The notes below the pieces were generated by a model, which was not told the DNA's origin, did no database searches, and was given only the letters and a program-made list of their open reading frames with translations. A stretch of DNA of 64,000 nt from positions 1,364,001 through 1,428,000 of the forward strand of contig OX638330.1 in the NCBI GenBank assembly GCA_951812725.1. The letters are read 5' to 3'. A program made the translations under genes and the position numbers. This DNA is from an uncultured Caldilineaceae bacterium (GTDB taxonomy: Bacteria; Chloroflexota; Anaerolineae; Caldilineales; Caldilineaceae). Positions within the stretch are counted from its first letter, which is position 1, and every line of letters starts with the position of its first letter. Below are positions 63,743 through 64,000 of this stretch, in pieces.

Positions 63743-64000
63743 CTGACTGGTCCTTGGGTGGCCCGGTATCTGTGTTCATATTGCGGAGGCAGCCAGGGCG
63801 GCGCCGCCGAGATCGTACAGCTATGTATCCTGTCGGTACAGTGACTGTTCACTTATACCTCAATTCGGGGGAAAGCGCTACAGAAGCGGTCGATACTGCG
63901 GATGTACTGCCATTCAAAACGGGTTGGTCAGAACCGAGGTGAATCAGCTAAAATGCTGCCAGACTGAGCCGCAGCACCGGAGCTGATAGATGGGTCAAAT
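63743..64000. other. Right-edge stretch, possible gene start at 63990
   Basis: No gene is supported up to about 63,980. ATG at 63990 follows CCGGAGCTGATAG, a plausible ribosome-binding site, so a plus-strand gene may begin here, but only four codons are in the window. Confidence 0.3.

Overview
The window looks like chromosomal DNA of a GC-rich, non-LPS bacterium, most likely a member of the Chloroflexota close to Caldilineae/Anaerolineae. This is inferred from gene families only: a Tat-plus-lipobox sugar-binding protein, an LCP-type cell-wall ligase, many phytanoyl-CoA dioxygenase-like and short-chain dehydrogenase genes, a sulfatase, and KorAB. No marker gene was searched. Such gene sets are common in environmental and sponge-associated Chloroflexota.

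Layout. 1-14.2 kb is a catabolic region: an M20 peptidase (cut by the left edge) and a PhyH-like dioxygenase on the minus strand, then a plus-strand set of sugar-type ABC transporter (binding protein and two permeases, no ATPase), two paralogous beta-propeller proteins, a second PhyH-like dioxygenase, a nitrilase-superfamily amidohydrolase and a D-aminoacylase-like amidohydrolase. 14.3-18 kb (minus) holds an SH3-repeat lipoprotein, a cytidylate-kinase-like protein and a sulfatase. 18.7-33.7 kb is mixed housekeeping and accessory: a probably inactive amidase, an epimerase, NUDIX and SPL-type radical SAM genes transcribed divergently, ROK sugar kinase with GalT, a two-subunit fumarase-type hydro-lyase, a duplicated-module lipoprotein, a zeta-toxin-like ATPase, GNAT, MATE and YigZ. 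33.6-38.6 kb (minus) has a HAD phosphatase, an LCP protein and a pseudophosphatase/beta-propeller membrane protein. 39-45 kb has YchF, an S1-domain protein, an SDR, a holin-like membrane protein, SirB1-like and PlsC-like genes. 45-50 kb (minus) has a GntR-korA-korB operon and an M20D amidohydrolase. 50.7-53.7 kb is VOC-moeA-moaC-moaD-moaE. 54-55.4 kb is an RNA block: RNase P RNA followed by tRNA-Leu, Ala, Gly, Phe, Gln and His.

The most unusual part is 55.4-61.0 kb. It is a visibly AT-richer island bounded by the 3' half of tRNA-His and a 44-bp near-copy of it at 60,942, the classic signature of tRNA-targeted integration. It carries a 70-codon gene overlapping a TTG-started 819-residue Rad50/RecF-like ATPase with a CPxC hook and a C-terminal zinc ribbon, an IS982-type insertion, gene debris, and a cytoplasmic trypsin-like serine protease. 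I read it as a candidate, IS-damaged anti-phage/conflict module. No integrase is visible.

A second theme is a family of short non-autonomous elements of about 285-305 bp with GTAA-starting terminal inverted repeats. Two copies have perfect 8-bp target duplications, suggesting mobilisation by an IS66-type transposase; one copy landed directly at the ychF stop codon. Their shared core, with two strong hairpins, is also scattered singly. The right edge (61-63.7 kb, minus) is an SDR/TIM-barrel isomerase/SDR operon.
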